Assembly (NCBI RefSeq): GCF_900215245.1
Contig: NZ_LT907842.1
Location: forward strand, 4,588,001-4,652,000
Length of the DNA stretch: 64,000 nt
Direction: 5' to 3'
Source: Pseudomonas fluorescens
Lineage (GTDB): Bacteria > Pseudomonadota > Gammaproteobacteria > Pseudomonadales > Pseudomonadaceae
The translations under genes were made by a program, and so were the position numbers. Of this stretch, positions 8,877 to 18,319 are shown piece by piece (position 1 is the first letter of the stretch; every line of letters begins with the position of its first letter). The notes below the pieces were generated by a model. It had not been told where the DNA came from. It was given only the letters and a program-made list of their open reading frames with translations, and made no database searches.

Positions 8877-9356
8877 ATGCCTGAACGGATGAATATTGCC
8901 CCCAACTTGCAGCGGGTGCTGACCCTTCGCGTTGTGATTGGGCCGGGTGTGATGCTGGGCGACAGCGTTGAAGGCCTGCGCTGCAACTACCCGATTCTGG
9001 GCGGGGATTTCGATGGGGTCGGCATCAGCGGCCAGGTCCTGGCGGGCGGAGCAGATTGCTTTCTTTTGCGCCCGGATGGCATCGGTCAACTGGATGCCCG
9101 CTACAGCGTCAGGACCGACGAAGGCGAGGTGATCAACATCCGTAACCGGGGTGTGCTGAGCCTGACTGAGTATGGCCGCCAGCTGGACAGCGACGGCCAA
9201 TGGCCGATTCCTGAGACGGAATACCGCTGCACCTGCACGCCGGTGTTCCAGGTGGCCAAGGGGCGGCTGGACTGGCTCACCCGATCAAGCTTTATCGGCC
9301 TGGTGCACTATCCGTGCGCCGACCAGGTGGTGATTCGTTGCTATCGCTTTTACTGA
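8877..9356 (+). CDS. DUF3237 family protein
   Basis: 159 residues from the ATG at 8877 (GGAG seven bases upstream). The sequence has the family blocks G-x-R-x-N-Y-P-I-x-G-G-x-F-x-G, L-A-G-G-A-D, D-A-R-Y-x-V-x-T-D-E-G, I-x-x-x-N-x-G, and a central F-E/P-x-T-P-x-F-E-like stretch. DUF3237 proteins are small barrels of unknown function, often near aromatic-compound or hydrolase genes. It ends a same-strand run of four genes and faces the TetR gene. Confidence 0.8.
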   Translation: MPERMNIAPNLQRVLTLRVVIGPGVMLGDSVEGLRCNYPILGGDFDGVGISGQVLAGGADCFLLRPDGIGQLDARYSVRTDEGEVINIRNRGVLSLTEYGRQLDSDGQWPIPETEYRCTCTPVFQVAKGRLDWLTRSSFIGLVHYPCADQVVIRCYRFY

Positions 9357-9375
9357 GGCCCGCCACCAGAAGCGG

Positions 9376-9987
9376 TCAGGCCTGCATGCCGTAAAACAGC
9401 AGCTCGGTGATACGCCTGACCTGGGTTGAGTGCGCGTCGATATCCGGGTGTTCCTGGTTCACCAGCCTGAACAATTGCAGGTGCGAATAGTCGTTCAACA
9501 GGAACGCGGCCAATTCCACATCGAGTTGCGCGCGTAGCTTGCCGGCCCGTTGCAGTTCCCGCAGCAGTTCGCTGATTTCGGCCCTGAGCGTATCGTTCAT
9601 GGCCCGATAGCCTTCGGGCAGTCCATTGCTGCCGCCGAACAGGATCAGTGGCAGCAGTTCACGCCACAGGCTGGGGTGCATGACTTCCAGGGCATAGCCC
9701 GTGAGCAGGCGTTCCAGGTGGCAGAGCGCTTCGACCGGGTCGTCGATTTCGTGGATCAGGCTGCGGGTATCGCTGATCGCGCGTTGATCGGCGTGGTGCA
9801 GGATCTCCAGGATGATTTCCTGTTTGTTGCCGAAGTACTTGAACACCGTCGGCGGCGATACCCCGGCCTGGCCGGCGATCTGTTCGATGGTGGTGTTCTG
9901 GAAACCCTGGCGCTCAAACAGTTCGACCGCCGCTTTACTGATAGCTTGCCGGCGCTCGGCTTTCTGACGTTCACGCAGTCCGCTCAC
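9376..9987 (-). CDS. TetR family transcriptional regulator
   Basis: 203 residues. The N-terminal HTH is clear: A-I-S-K-A-A-V-E-L-F-E-R-Q-G-F-Q-N-T-T-I-E-Q-I-A-G-...V-S-P-P-T-V-F-K-Y-F (residues 15-55). The C-terminal ligand domain is all helical and unassigned. It is convergent with the DUF3237 gene (20 bases apart), and its promoter faces away from the sigma-54 regulator. It may govern the serine hydrolase/porin set or the neighbouring aromatic genes; the sequence does not decide. Confidence 0.9.
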   Translation of the reverse strand: MSGLRERQKAERRQAISKAAVELFERQGFQNTTIEQIAGQAGVSPPTVFKYFGNKQEIILEILHHADQRAISDTRSLIHEIDDPVEALCHLERLLTGYALEVMHPSLWRELLPLILFGGSNGLPEGYRAMNDTLRAEISELLRELQRAGKLRAQLDVELAAFLLNDYSHLQLFRLVNQEHPDIDAHSTQVRRITELLFYGMQA

Positions 9988-10085
9988 AGGAGATCCTTGT
10001 CACGAATAAAAAGAGGGGCGCGTGTTGGCCCCATACCCCTGCAAAATACTTAATTGGGTAAAGCTTTTAAAGCACTAATTGCCTT

Positions 10086-11840
10086 TCAAGGGGTTTGCCG
10101 CCGGTGCTTCTTCATGCGGTAAGCAAATTGAGCACGGCTGAGCCCCACGAGCCTGGCGGCCGCAGCCAGGTTGCCGGCGCTTTGTTGCAACGCTTCAGTG
10201 ATCAGGCGCGATTCAAGCCCTTCGATGGAAAACCCCTGGTCCAACGGGTCGAGGGTATCCAGCAGCGTCGAGCGCGGCGCCTGCCCGGTATTTGACAGGC
10301 TGCCCTGATCGTCCAGGCCATAGGGTTCGGCGGGCAGCGGTTCGTTGCGAAACAGATGCACCAGGTCAATGGCCTGGCCGTCGTCGCTGGCGATCAGGCC
10401 GCGTTCGATGAGGTTTTGCAGCTCGCGCACATTGCCCGCGAAGTCGTAGCGCAGCAACGTCTTCAGGGCGCGCATGGTCAGGCCTGCCGGGGTCCGGGCG
10501 TAGTCCTGGCAGAAGCGCGTCAGGAACGCATTGATCAGCAGCGGGATGTCGTCCCGGCGTTCACGCAGCGGGGGCAGGGCGATGGGGTAAACGTTCAGCC
10601 GGTAGAACAGGTCTTCGCGAAAGCTTCCGTCTGCCACCGCTTTACGCAGGTCGATATTGGTGGCGGCCACCACGCGCACATCCACCTTGATCCCGCGCAC
10701 CCCGCCGACCCGTTCGATTTCCCGTTCCTGCAAGGCTCGCAGCAACTTGCTTTGCCCGGGCAGGCTGAGGCTGGTGATTTCATCCAGGAACAGCGTGCCA
10801 CCCTGGGCCCGTTCGAATCGCCCGGGGCGCGAGTGCGTCGCGCCGGTATAGGCGCCGCGTTCGACACCGAAGAGTTCGGCCTCCACCAGGTTATCCGGGA
10901 TGGCGGCGCAATTGAGTGCCACAAACGGGCTGTCATGGCGCCGACTGAGCTGGTGCAGCTGGCGCGCAAACATCTCCTTGCCCACGCCGGACTCCCCGCT
11001 GATCAGCACCGTCGCGGGCGTCAATGCAACCCTTTGCAGCGCTTGCATCGCCGTGTTGAACGCGGCACTGGCGCCCACCAACGGTTGTGGCGGGCGGGTT
11101 TCGCCAGCGCTGCCCACCGGGCCTGCAAGCGTGGGGGTGGCAGGCCCGGTGACGGCCTGGGACACATTCAGGTAGCGCAGGTCCTGCTCGACATCACCCC
11201 ATTGCTCGGCCGTCTTGCCAATCACGCGGCAACGGCGATGGCCCATGCCACGGCATTCCACTTCGCGGAAAATCACCATTTGCCCGAAGAGGCCACTGAC
11301 GAAGCCGATGGCGTAGCCGGTTTCGGTCCAGCACACCGGGTCCTGGCCGATGCCGTAGGCCCCCACATGTTCATCGGCTTCGCACGAGTGGTGCCAGAGA
11401 AATTCCCCTTCATAGAACCCCGAGTCGGCATCGAACTTGAAGTGCAGCGGTTCGACCTTGGTCATGCCTTCCAGGGTGTGCAGGTGTGTCCCGGCGCGAA
11501 ACACCGCGGCGGCATCGGCCTGTGGCCAGCGCTCGCGGATCAAGCGTGCATCCCGTGCGCCGGAGGCATAACCGGTGCGGGTGAACAGGCCCCGGGCCTG
11601 GTCCAGTCCCAGGCGCTCGATGACCTCGGCGCGCAGGGCGCCGAACGACGAACTGTGCAGCAACAACATGCGTTGATCGTTGAGCCAGATGCGCCCGTCT
11701 TCAGGGGAAAAGAACAGGCAATCGGCCAGTTCCGCTGTGGTGGGCGAGCTGCTGTCACTGAGTTGGCGACTGTCGCCACGCGGAGGGTACGGCGCGCTGG
11801 CCACCCGGTCGTCGGGCAGCGCGCTGTGGGGATTAGTCAT
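10086..11840 (-). CDS. XylR/DmpR-type sigma-54-dependent activator of the coniferyl operon
   Basis: 584 residues. Domain order: XylR_N effector-binding region (about 40-140), V4R/vinyl-reductase-like region (about 150-215, with C-R-G-M-G-H-R-R-C), a linker, an AAA+ domain (about 262-490; Walker A G-E-S-G-V-G-K-E, sigma-54 loop G-A-Y-T-G-A instead of G-A-F-T-G-A, Walker B L-F-L-D-E-I), and a C-terminal Fis HTH ([16 protein letters not shown]). Family members are activated directly by phenolic effectors. It is divergent from the aldehyde dehydrogenase operon, whose upstream DNA holds two XylR-like sites and a -24/-12 promoter, so this operon is its likely target. Confidence 0.92.
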   Translation of the reverse strand: MTNPHSALPDDRVASAPYPPRGDSRQLSDSSSPTTAELADCLFFSPEDGRIWLNDQRMLLLHSSSFGALRAEVIERLGLDQARGLFTRTGYASGARDARLIRERWPQADAAAVFRAGTHLHTLEGMTKVEPLHFKFDADSGFYEGEFLWHHSCEADEHVGAYGIGQDPVCWTETGYAIGFVSGLFGQMVIFREVECRGMGHRRCRVIGKTAEQWGDVEQDLRYLNVSQAVTGPATPTLAGPVGSAGETRPPQPLVGASAAFNTAMQALQRVALTPATVLISGESGVGKEMFARQLHQLSRRHDSPFVALNCAAIPDNLVEAELFGVERGAYTGATHSRPGRFERAQGGTLFLDEITSLSLPGQSKLLRALQEREIERVGGVRGIKVDVRVVAATNIDLRKAVADGSFREDLFYRLNVYPIALPPLRERRDDIPLLINAFLTRFCQDYARTPAGLTMRALKTLLRYDFAGNVRELQNLIERGLIASDDGQAIDLVHLFRNEPLPAEPYGLDDQGSLSNTGQAPRSTLLDTLDPLDQGFSIEGLESRLITEALQQSAGNLAAAARLVGLSRAQFAYRMKKHRRQTP

Positions 11841-11870
11841 TGTTATGCCCCTGCAAAGCGAGTGATCGAT

Positions 11871-11920
11871 ATGAGCAACTGCTCAGATAGTTATAAAACA
11901 TAACCTTATCAATTGAACAA
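11871..11920. promoter_or_regulatory. Two upstream activator sites, XylR/DmpR-like
   Basis: Site 1 (11871-11886, ATGAGCAACTGCTCAG) contains TGAGCA-AC-TGCTCA. Site 2 (11905-11920, CTTATCAATTGAACAA) matches 13 of 16 positions of the XylR-family palindrome TTGATCAATTGATCAA as I remember it; site 1 matches 11 of 16. The centres are 34 bp apart, about three helical turns, and site 2 is roughly 130 bp upstream of the -12 element, the spacing seen at XylR/DmpR promoters. Confidence 0.6.
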
Positions 11921-12030
11921 GTGGCGAAGCCCGGGTTTTTTGCGGGCGATCGCCCCAGGCGTGTGAGCGTTGCGCGGCAGGCCTCGACCCAGAGCCCTCG
12001 CCGGTTTATGTGCGCGCCGTTGCGTGCAAG

Positions 12031-12045
12031 CGGCACAGCCTTTGC
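12031..12045 (+). promoter_or_regulatory. Sigma-54 (-24/-12) promoter of the coniferyl operon
   Basis: CGGCAC-N5-TTGC with exactly ten bases between the GG (-24) and GC (-12) doublets, about 66 bases before the aldehyde dehydrogenase start. The -24 box has C instead of the preferred leading T. Together with the divergent sigma-54 activator gene this is a good fit. Confidence 0.65.
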
Positions 12046-12110
12046 TCAAGGCTTGATGCGGCGTTTGCACCCTGTGCAGACGATGACAATTACAAGAACC
12101 GGAGTTGCCA

Positions 12111-13586
12111 ATGCCAATGTCTGAAACCACCCCCTTTCTACAGCGGGCCATCGCGTCCGAATGCCTGTTCAACGGCGATTGGATTCCCGTTTCGGGATCT
12201 GTGATTGACGTGATTGAACCCGCCACCGGCGAACCCCTGATGCGCTGCGCCATGGCCAACCCGGCCGACATCGCCGTCGCCTGCCGCAGTGCGGCGCTGG
12301 CGCAGCCGGCCTGGGCTGCGTTGGGCCCACGGGAGCGCGCCGAGGTGTTTCGCAAGGCGGCGGACCTGGCCCAGCGGTCCTTCGCCGAGCTGGCGCTGTA
12401 CGTCGCCCGGGAAACCGGGGGCGCGTTGTTCAAGGGCGAGCACGAAGTGCGTGAAGCGATTGTGCTGCTGCATCAGGCGGCGGGGCTGTTGTCCCAACCT
12501 CACGGGGTGGTGCTGCCCAGTGCAGCCGGCCGACTGTCCTATGCACGGCGCCAGCCCCACGGCGTGGTCGGGGTGATTTCACCGTTCAACTTTCCGCTGG
12601 TGCTGTCACTGCGCTCAGTGGCCCCGGCGCTGGCGGCAGGCAATGCAGTGGTGCTCAAGCCTGACCCGCAGACCCCGGTCAGTGGGGGGTTTCTCATTGC
12701 CCGGCTGTTTGAAGAGGCGGGCTTGCCCAAGGGCCTGCTGCAGGTGATGCCCGGCGCGGCGCCGGCGGGGGAAGCGCTGTGCCGCGATCCGAATGTGCGG
12801 ATGATTGCGTTCACCGGGTCGACGGCGGCGGGGCGCAAAGTCGCTGAAGTGGCCGGGCGACACCTGAAAAAGGTTGCGCTGGAGCTGGGCGGGAAAAACC
12901 CGCTGATCATTCTTGAAGACGCCGACCTCGACCTGGCCGCGAGCAATGCAGCCTGGGGCGCCTGGCTGCATCAGGGGCAAATCTGCATGGCGACCGGGCT
13001 GATTCTCGTGCATCAATCCATCGCTGAAAGCCTCACCCGCAAGCTGGCGGACAAGGCCCGGGCACTCACGGTGGGCAATGCCGCCCGGGGTGAAGCGGCG
13101 CTCGGCCCGTTGATCAACCAACGGCAATTGCTGCGCGTGCACGAGATCGTCAGCGATAGCCTGCAGGCCGGCGCACGGCTGGAGGCAGGCGGCGACTATG
13201 ACCGGTTGTTCTACCAGCCCACCGTGCTCAGTGGCGTACGTCCGGGCATGCGCGCCTTTGAGGAAGAGCTGTTCGGCCCGGTGGCCACGGTGGTCAGTTT
13301 TACCACCGACGAGGAAGCGATCGAACTGGCCAACCGCACGGAGTACGGCCTCTCGGCCGCCATCATCTCGCCGTCGGTCGGGCGCGCCATGGCCATCGGT
13401 GAGCGGCTGGACTGCGGCCTGCTGCACATCAACGACCAGACCGTGGCCGACGAATGCATCAACCCGTTCGGCGGGCGCGGTGCCTCCGGCAACGGCGGCA
13501 GCGTCGGCGGGCCGGCGGACTGGGACGAGTACAGCCAGTGGCAGTGGGTCACGCTGAAAAATACTCCGCCTGCCTATCCATTCTGA
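12111..13586 (+). CDS. Aldehyde dehydrogenase, probably coniferyl/benzaldehyde type
   Basis: 491 residues from the ATG at 12111 (GGAG six bases upstream; an ATG two codons later is equally usable). It is an NAD(P)-dependent ALDH: general base Glu in L-E-L-G-G-K-N, catalytic Cys in Q-G-Q-I-C-M-A-T, F-T-G-S-T-A-A-G nucleotide loop, and the C-terminal F-G-G-R-G-A-S-G-N-G. The E-L-G-G-K-N-P-L and H-I-N-D-Q-T-V-A-D-E blocks are those of benzaldehyde/vanillin dehydrogenases. As first gene of an operon with a CalA-like alcohol dehydrogenase, it most likely oxidises coniferyl aldehyde to ferulate. A second, separate Vdh lies at 19929. Confidence 0.9.
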   Translation: MPMSETTPFLQRAIASECLFNGDWIPVSGSVIDVIEPATGEPLMRCAMANPADIAVACRSAALAQPAWAALGPRERAEVFRKAADLAQRSFAELALYVARETGGALFKGEHEVREAIVLLHQAAGLLSQPHGVVLPSAAGRLSYARRQPHGVVGVISPFNFPLVLSLRSVAPALAAGNAVVLKPDPQTPVSGGFLIARLFEEAGLPKGLLQVMPGAAPAGEALCRDPNVRMIAFTGSTAAGRKVAEVAGRHLKKVALELGGKNPLIILEDADLDLAASNAAWGAWLHQGQICMATGLILVHQSIAESLTRKLADKARALTVGNAARGEAALGPLINQRQLLRVHEIVSDSLQAGARLEAGGDYDRLFYQPTVLSGVRPGMRAFEEELFGPVATVVSFTTDEEAIELANRTEYGLSAAIISPSVGRAMAIGERLDCGLLHINDQTVADECINPFGGRGASGNGGSVGGPADWDEYSQWQWVTLKNTPPAYPF

Positions 13587-13659
13587 GCCGTGGCCGTTCT
13601 GGGCCCTGGCTCATCGATTCGATACACCCATGCCTATACAAAAATAAGAGGGCTTGAAC

Positions 13660-14427
13660 ATGAACCTGCACAACAAAACCCTGATCGTCACCGGCGTCGC
13701 TTCCGGCATTGGCGCCGAGCTGGCGCGGCTCGCGCGTTTCCAGGGGGCCACGGTGATCGGTGTGGATCGCCATGAACCGCAACTGACCCTGGATGGCTTC
13801 TTCCAGGCTGACCTGGGTGACCCTGCCAGCATTGATGCGCTGGTGGCGCGCCTGCCCGCGCGGGTCCACGGGCTGTGCAACATCGCTGGGGTGCCGGGTA
13901 CGGCGCCCGAGCAAGCGGTGGCGACGGTCAATTACCTGGGGCTGCGGCACCTGACTCAATCGTTGCTGCCACGCATGCCGGCGGGCGGCAGCATCGTCAA
14001 TGTTGCCTCGGTGCTTGGCGCGCAATGGCCGCAACGGCTGGAGCTGCACAAGGCGCTGGCCGCGACACACAGCTTCGAGGCCGGGCAGCAGTGGCTGGCG
14101 GCCAATCCGGTGGAGCAGGCCAGCTGTTATCAATACTTCAAGGAAGCGCTGATCGTGTGGAGCTTCCAACAATCCCAGGGCTGGTTTCGCGATCACTCGG
14201 TGCGTATCAACTGCGTGGCGCCGGGGCCGGTGTTTACGCCGATTCTCGGCGATTTCGTCAGCATGCTCGGGCCGCAGCGGGTGGCCGAGGACAGCCAGCG
14301 CATGACCCGTCCAGCGCTGGCCGATGAGGTGGCGGCGGTGATTGCCTTCCTCTGCTCGGACGCTGCGCGCTGGGTCAACGGGGTCAATCTGCCGGTGGAC
14401 GGTGGGTTGGCCGCCACCTACGTGTAG
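13660..14427 (+). CDS. calA: Coniferyl-alcohol dehydrogenase (short-chain dehydrogenase)
   Basis: 255 residues from the ATG at 13660, the length known for CalA. SDR features: cofactor motif T-G-V-A-S-G-I-G (residues 10-17), N-I-A-G, and catalytic Tyr-x3-Lys in the unusual run C-Y-Q-Y-F-K. The whole layout, including the long insertion after the N-V-A-S strand (L-E-L-H-K-A-L-A-A-T), matches 3-alpha-hydroxysteroid dehydrogenase/coniferyl-alcohol dehydrogenases. It oxidises coniferyl alcohol to coniferyl aldehyde in the cytoplasm. An AAAAATAA Crc-type motif lies at 13640-13647 just before the ribosome site AGAGGG. Confidence 0.88.
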   Translation: MNLHNKTLIVTGVASGIGAELARLARFQGATVIGVDRHEPQLTLDGFFQADLGDPASIDALVARLPARVHGLCNIAGVPGTAPEQAVATVNYLGLRHLTQSLLPRMPAGGSIVNVASVLGAQWPQRLELHKALAATHSFEAGQQWLAANPVEQASCYQYFKEALIVWSFQQSQGWFRDHSVRINCVAPGPVFTPILGDFVSMLGPQRVAEDSQRMTRPALADEVAAVIAFLCSDAARWVNGVNLPVDGGLAATYV

Positions 14428-14508
14428 GGCCTGGCACAGCGATAAATCCCGGTGCGGCCCCTGCGTGCCGGGAGTCTTGAACAACAACAAAAATACAGGA
14501 CATACAAG

Positions 14509-15456
14509 ATGCTCAAGCCTATCTTGCGGACGGTTGCGGCCACGACATTTGTCGCACTGACATCGACTGCACATGCCTACGACCTGCCCGGACTCAACCT
14601 CGGCAGCACCAGTTTCTACGACGGCTCGCCAGCGCCGGCCGGCCCCGGTTGGTACCTGGAGGAGTACCTGACCTACTCGCGGGCCAGCCGTTTCAATGAT
14701 GCCCACGGCAACAAGCTGGCGCTGCCCAGGCAGGACCTGGAAGTGGTGGCGCCCACCACGCAGATCATCTACGTCGGCCAGCCCCTGGCCAATGGCGCGA
14801 TGCCCGGATTCACCCTGATCAACACTTCCCTGGCCCAGGTGAATGTCGACGATGGGTTGCACAATGCGGCGCTGAGTTCCCGTGCTGGCTTCGGTGACCT
14901 GACGGTCGGTGCCTTCCTGCAACTGCCAAGCCTGAACCGCGCCGATGGCAGCCCGCTGTTGACCCAGCGTGTCGAGGCTGATGTTTCGATCCCGGTGGGG
15001 GCCTATGACCGCCATCGCTCGATCAACCCCGGCAGCAACTTCTGGTCATTCAACCCGTATTACGCGGCGACGTACTGGTTCAGCCCGACATGGTCGGCGA
15101 GCGGGCGTTTCATGTACCTGTGGAATGGCAAGAATGATGATCCGCAGGCAGGCTTCGGGGATGTTTCCGATACCCAGGCCGGCCAGGCATTGCATGCCAA
15201 CCTGACGCTGCAATATGCCTTGAACCCGCAACTGAGCGTGGGGGTTAACGGCTACTGGCTGAAGCAGATCACCGACACCCAGGTGGACGGGCACGCTGTG
15301 AGCGGGCGTCGCGAAAAGGTCTGGGCCATCGGCCCAGGCCTGGTCTACGCCTTCAACAAGGAGAACGTGCTATCGGTGAACGCCTACTTCGAACAGCAGG
15401 CGCAGAACCGCACCGAGGGCAACAAACTGGTGCTCAATTGGCTGCACCAGTTCTAG
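14509..15456 (+). CDS. SphA/MetA-pathway type outer-membrane protein
   Basis: 315 residues from the ATG at 14509, with a signal peptide ending at A-H-A-Y (about residue 22). The rest is beta-rich with repeated aromatic strand ends and a final L-H-Q-F, typical of outer-membrane proteins. The family (phenol_MetA_deg/SphA) is common in aromatic catabolic operons and is thought to help hydrophobic aromatic substrates enter. The leader contains A-rich AACAACAACAAAAA at 14480-14493, a strong Crc/Hfq-type target. Its stop overlaps the convergent MFS gene by four bases. Confidence 0.82.
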   Translation: MLKPILRTVAATTFVALTSTAHAYDLPGLNLGSTSFYDGSPAPAGPGWYLEEYLTYSRASRFNDAHGNKLALPRQDLEVVAPTTQIIYVGQPLANGAMPGFTLINTSLAQVNVDDGLHNAALSSRAGFGDLTVGAFLQLPSLNRADGSPLLTQRVEADVSIPVGAYDRHRSINPGSNFWSFNPYYAATYWFSPTWSASGRFMYLWNGKNDDPQAGFGDVSDTQAGQALHANLTLQYALNPQLSVGVNGYWLKQITDTQVDGHAVSGRREKVWAIGPGLVYAFNKENVLSVNAYFEQQAQNRTEGNKLVLNWLHQF

Positions 15457-16682
15457 GCTTTGGTGGGCCTGGCCGCTTGCGGAGTGGCCAGGTTCAGTGG
15501 CGCCGTACGCACCATGACGCTGATGATGGTCAGTGCGGCGATCACCACGCCGGGGGAGGTCGCCAGCAGTACGCCGGCCGTGCCGGCGCCGGCGGCGAGG
15601 AGTTGCCCGGCCGCCAGCGGCCCGGCCACCGAACCCAGGCGGCCCACTGCCACAGCGGCACCGACGCCGGTGGCACGCACCGAGGTTGGATACGAGGGCG
15701 GTGCCGAGGCGTACAGCACCAACTGCCCAGCCATCACGAACAAGCCGGCGGCAAAGCCGGCAATAGCCATGGGCACGATGCCCACCGACAGCCCGACCCC
15801 GGCCAGGGCCGCCAGCAACCCGGCATACACGGACACCACCACTTTGAGGGCATTACAGCGGTCCAGCAGCACGCCGCCGAGCAGCGAACCCAGGGCGCCG
15901 CCGATATTGAAGAGCATCTGCACCATGCCCGCCTGGGGTTTGCTGAAACCCTGTTCCAGCAACAGCGACGGCAGCCAGTTAAGCAGCATGTACATCACGG
16001 TCAGGGTGAAGAAGTAGCTGAGCCACAAGGCCAGTGTGGTGCGCGCGCGACCGTCGCCGAACAGCGCCTGGCCGGTGGAGGGGCGGGCGCCGTGCGTGTT
16101 GTCGAACTGTTGGCGAAAGGCGCTGGATTCAGGCAGCAGCAGGATCATCAGCGGCACGGCCAGCAAGGGCGCCAGGCCGCCGATAATAAACGTGGTCTGC
16201 CAGTGCTCACTGGAAAACATCGCCACCACTGCGGCCAATGCACCCCCCAGGGGCACCCCGCAGTACATCACGCTGATGGCCGTGCCACGATTGCGTTCGC
16301 TCACCGCTTCGGCGCACAGCGCGATCAGGTTGGGCAACGCGGCGCCCAGCCCCAGGCCGGTGAGAAAGCGCACCAGCAACAAGCTTGAGTAGCTGTCGAC
16401 AAACGCGGTGCTCAGGGAAAACAGCCCGAACAGCAGCACGGCGCTCACCAGGATTTTCTTGCGCCCGATCCGGTCGGCAACCCAGCCCCCGAAGAACGCC
16501 CCCGGCAGCAGGCCGATGATGCCGACGCTGAACACCCAACCGAGCATCTTCGGATCCAGGGCGAAGGTTTGACGTAACCCGGCGGCGGCGGTGCCGGCGG
16601 CTTGCAGATCGAACCCTTCGATCAGCGCAACGATAAAGCACAACGCAATAGTCAGCGTCGAACGACGCGATGGACTGTCCAT
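15453..16682 (-). CDS. MFS transporter for aromatic acids (AAHS-like)
   Basis: 409 residues from the ATG at 16682, preferred because GAGG lies six bases upstream; another ATG four codons earlier lacks this. Twelve hydrophobic helices are apparent. The loop 2-3 signature G-W-V-A-D-R-I-G-R-K-K and D-x2-x-R start motif F-D-L-Q-A-A-G are those of the aromatic acid:H+ symporter group (PcaK/MhpT-like). Its placement between the coniferyl operon and the ferulate genes suggests a hydroxycinnamate or ferulate importer of the inner membrane. On the minus strand the leader has a CAACAAAAACAACAA tract (16708-16694). Confidence 0.88.
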   Translation of the reverse strand: MDSPSRRSTLTIALCFIVALIEGFDLQAAGTAAAGLRQTFALDPKMLGWVFSVGIIGLLPGAFFGGWVADRIGRKKILVSAVLLFGLFSLSTAFVDSYSSLLLVRFLTGLGLGAALPNLIALCAEAVSERNRGTAISVMYCGVPLGGALAAVVAMFSSEHWQTTFIIGGLAPLLAVPLMILLLPESSAFRQQFDNTHGARPSTGQALFGDGRARTTLALWLSYFFTLTVMYMLLNWLPSLLLEQGFSKPQAGMVQMLFNIGGALGSLLGGVLLDRCNALKVVVSVYAGLLAALAGVGLSVGIVPMAIAGFAAGLFVMAGQLVLYASAPPSYPTSVRATGVGAAVAVGRLGSVAGPLAAGQLLAAGAGTAGVLLATSPGVVIAALTIISVMVRTAPLNLATPQAARPTKA

Positions 16683-16988
16683 GGCAAACCTCATTGTTGT
16701 TTTTGTTGTGGTGGCGAGCTTGAGTGGCTGCTGAGGATTAAGATAACAAATATAACTAAAAAATGAATCGTTGAATAAAATCCTTAAAAAAACAGAATAA
16801 AGTGATTAGATTCAATCGATTGAGATACTTGTTTGTGAATGGCTAAAAAATAGATAGCTTTATTAATGTTCGATTATCGGTCAGTTACGGTTGACGAGTA
16901 CCGTCGGCTGTTTCCATTCTTGGTTTGCGAGGCTGACAGGGCCGCGCGTGCGCCAACCCAATAACAACAACAAAAATGGACATCGAAC
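16683..16988. other. Divergent AT-rich control region between MFS and porin genes
   Basis: A 306-bp gene-free stretch, strongly AT-rich from about 16740 to 16870. It holds the 12-bp palindrome TCAATCGATTGA (16812-16823), a half-site-like ATAACTA (about 16752) resembling one arm of the ech operator, and A-rich Crc-type tracts at both ends (minus strand 16708-16694, plus strand 16960-16976). It presumably carries both promoters; I cannot place the boxes with confidence. Confidence 0.5.
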
Positions 16989-18311
16989 ATGCCAGAACTC
17001 CCTATGGAGGGCGCCGTTGCAGCGGCGTCCGTTTCCTGTGTGTCGAACAACACTCCACGCCGGCTGATGGCATTGCTGGCCTTGAGCGTGCTGCCCGGTT
17101 CGCTATGGGCTGCAGGTTTTATCGACGACAGCCACGGCACCCTGACCTTGCGCAATTACTACCTGGACCGCGACTACAAGGACGACGGTGCGAAGACCGC
17201 CACGCGGGAATGGGCCCAGGCGTTTATCCTCAACCTGGAATCGGGTTACACCCCTGGCCCGGTGGGCTTTGGCCTGGATGTACGCGGGTTGATGGGGGTC
17301 AAGCTCGACTCTTCGCCGGACCGTAGCGGTACCGAGTTGTTGCCGGTGTCGGCCAGCGACAAGCGCGCCGCCGACGAGTACTCGCGGCTGGCCCCAACCG
17401 CCAAACTGCGGTTCGCCCAAACCACGGTCAAGGCCGGCGATGTGTCGATCTTCCTGCCGTTTGCCTTTGCCAGTCCGTCGCGGCTGCTGCCGCAAACGTT
17501 TCGCGGCACCACGTTGAGCTCCAAGGACATCGATGGCCTGACACTCAACACGGGCTATATCGACCGCATCAACAAGCGCGACTCCACCGACTACCAGGCG
17601 ATGACCATCGCCTCACCCAACCGGCGCTTCAACGCCACCGCCACCACCTCGCACCTGGCTTATGTGGGCGGTGACTATCAGGTCAACAAAGACCTCAGCC
17701 TGCGGGTCTATCACTCGCAGATCGCGGACCTCTACCAGCAGGACACCCTGGCGCTGCTGCACAACCTGCCGGTGGGCGATGGTGTGCTCACCAGCGACCT
17801 GCGCAGTTTTTTCAGCCGTGAGGATGGCAGTGCCAAGGCGGGCAAGGTGGATAACCGCAACCTCTCGGCGTTGTTTGGCTACCGCCTGGGCGGCCATCGC
17901 GTCAGCCTTGGCTACATGCACTCAAGCGGGGAGACGGCCACGCCCTATATCTCGGGAACAGAGTTGATGGGCATGAGCGAGCTGACCATGAGCTCGGACT
18001 TTCTCAACGCCAAGGAACGCACCTGGCAGGCCATCTACGATTATGACTTCGCGGCAGCAGGCGTGCCGGGGCTGAAGACTCGGCTGCGTTATGTGCGTGG
18101 CGACCACATTGAACTGGCCGCTTTCAACGCCGAGGATCGCAAGGAGCGCGAGTTCCAAATGGAACTGGGGTATGTGATTCAGAGCGGCCCGCTGAAGAAT
18201 GTCGGGTTCATGGCACGCAAGTCGATCTACCGCAATGACTTCCCGAGCGGCGCGGCCTTTCGCGATGAAAACCAGACCCGTTTCCTGGTGCTCTACACCG
18301 TGGCGCTCTGA
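16989..18311 (+). CDS. OprD-family outer-membrane porin
   Basis: 440 residues in the reading from 16989; the hydrophobic signal core L-M-A-L-L-A-L-S-V-L-P-G-S-L-W-A-A is unusually far from this start, so a later start such as the Met at about residue 27 is possible. The mature protein has the OprD pattern: F-I-D-D-S-H-G-T-L-T-L-R-N-Y-Y, R-E-W-A-Q-A-F, G-P-V-G-F-G-L-D, R-L-L-P-Q-T-F-R-G. OprD/OpdK channels admit carboxylated aromatics or amino acids; here vanillate or hydroxycinnamates are likely. It is preceded by the longest Crc-type A tract in the cluster (16960-16976). Confidence 0.92.
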   Translation: MPELPMEGAVAAASVSCVSNNTPRRLMALLALSVLPGSLWAAGFIDDSHGTLTLRNYYLDRDYKDDGAKTATREWAQAFILNLESGYTPGPVGFGLDVRGLMGVKLDSSPDRSGTELLPVSASDKRAADEYSRLAPTAKLRFAQTTVKAGDVSIFLPFAFASPSRLLPQTFRGTTLSSKDIDGLTLNTGYIDRINKRDSTDYQAMTIASPNRRFNATATTSHLAYVGGDYQVNKDLSLRVYHSQIADLYQQDTLALLHNLPVGDGVLTSDLRSFFSREDGSAKAGKVDNRNLSALFGYRLGGHRVSLGYMHSSGETATPYISGTELMGMSELTMSSDFLNAKERTWQAIYDYDFAAAGVPGLKTRLRYVRGDHIELAAFNAEDRKEREFQMELGYVIQSGPLKNVGFMARKSIYRNDFPSGAAFRDENQTRFLVLYTVAL

Positions 18312-18319
18312 TAAGCCGA

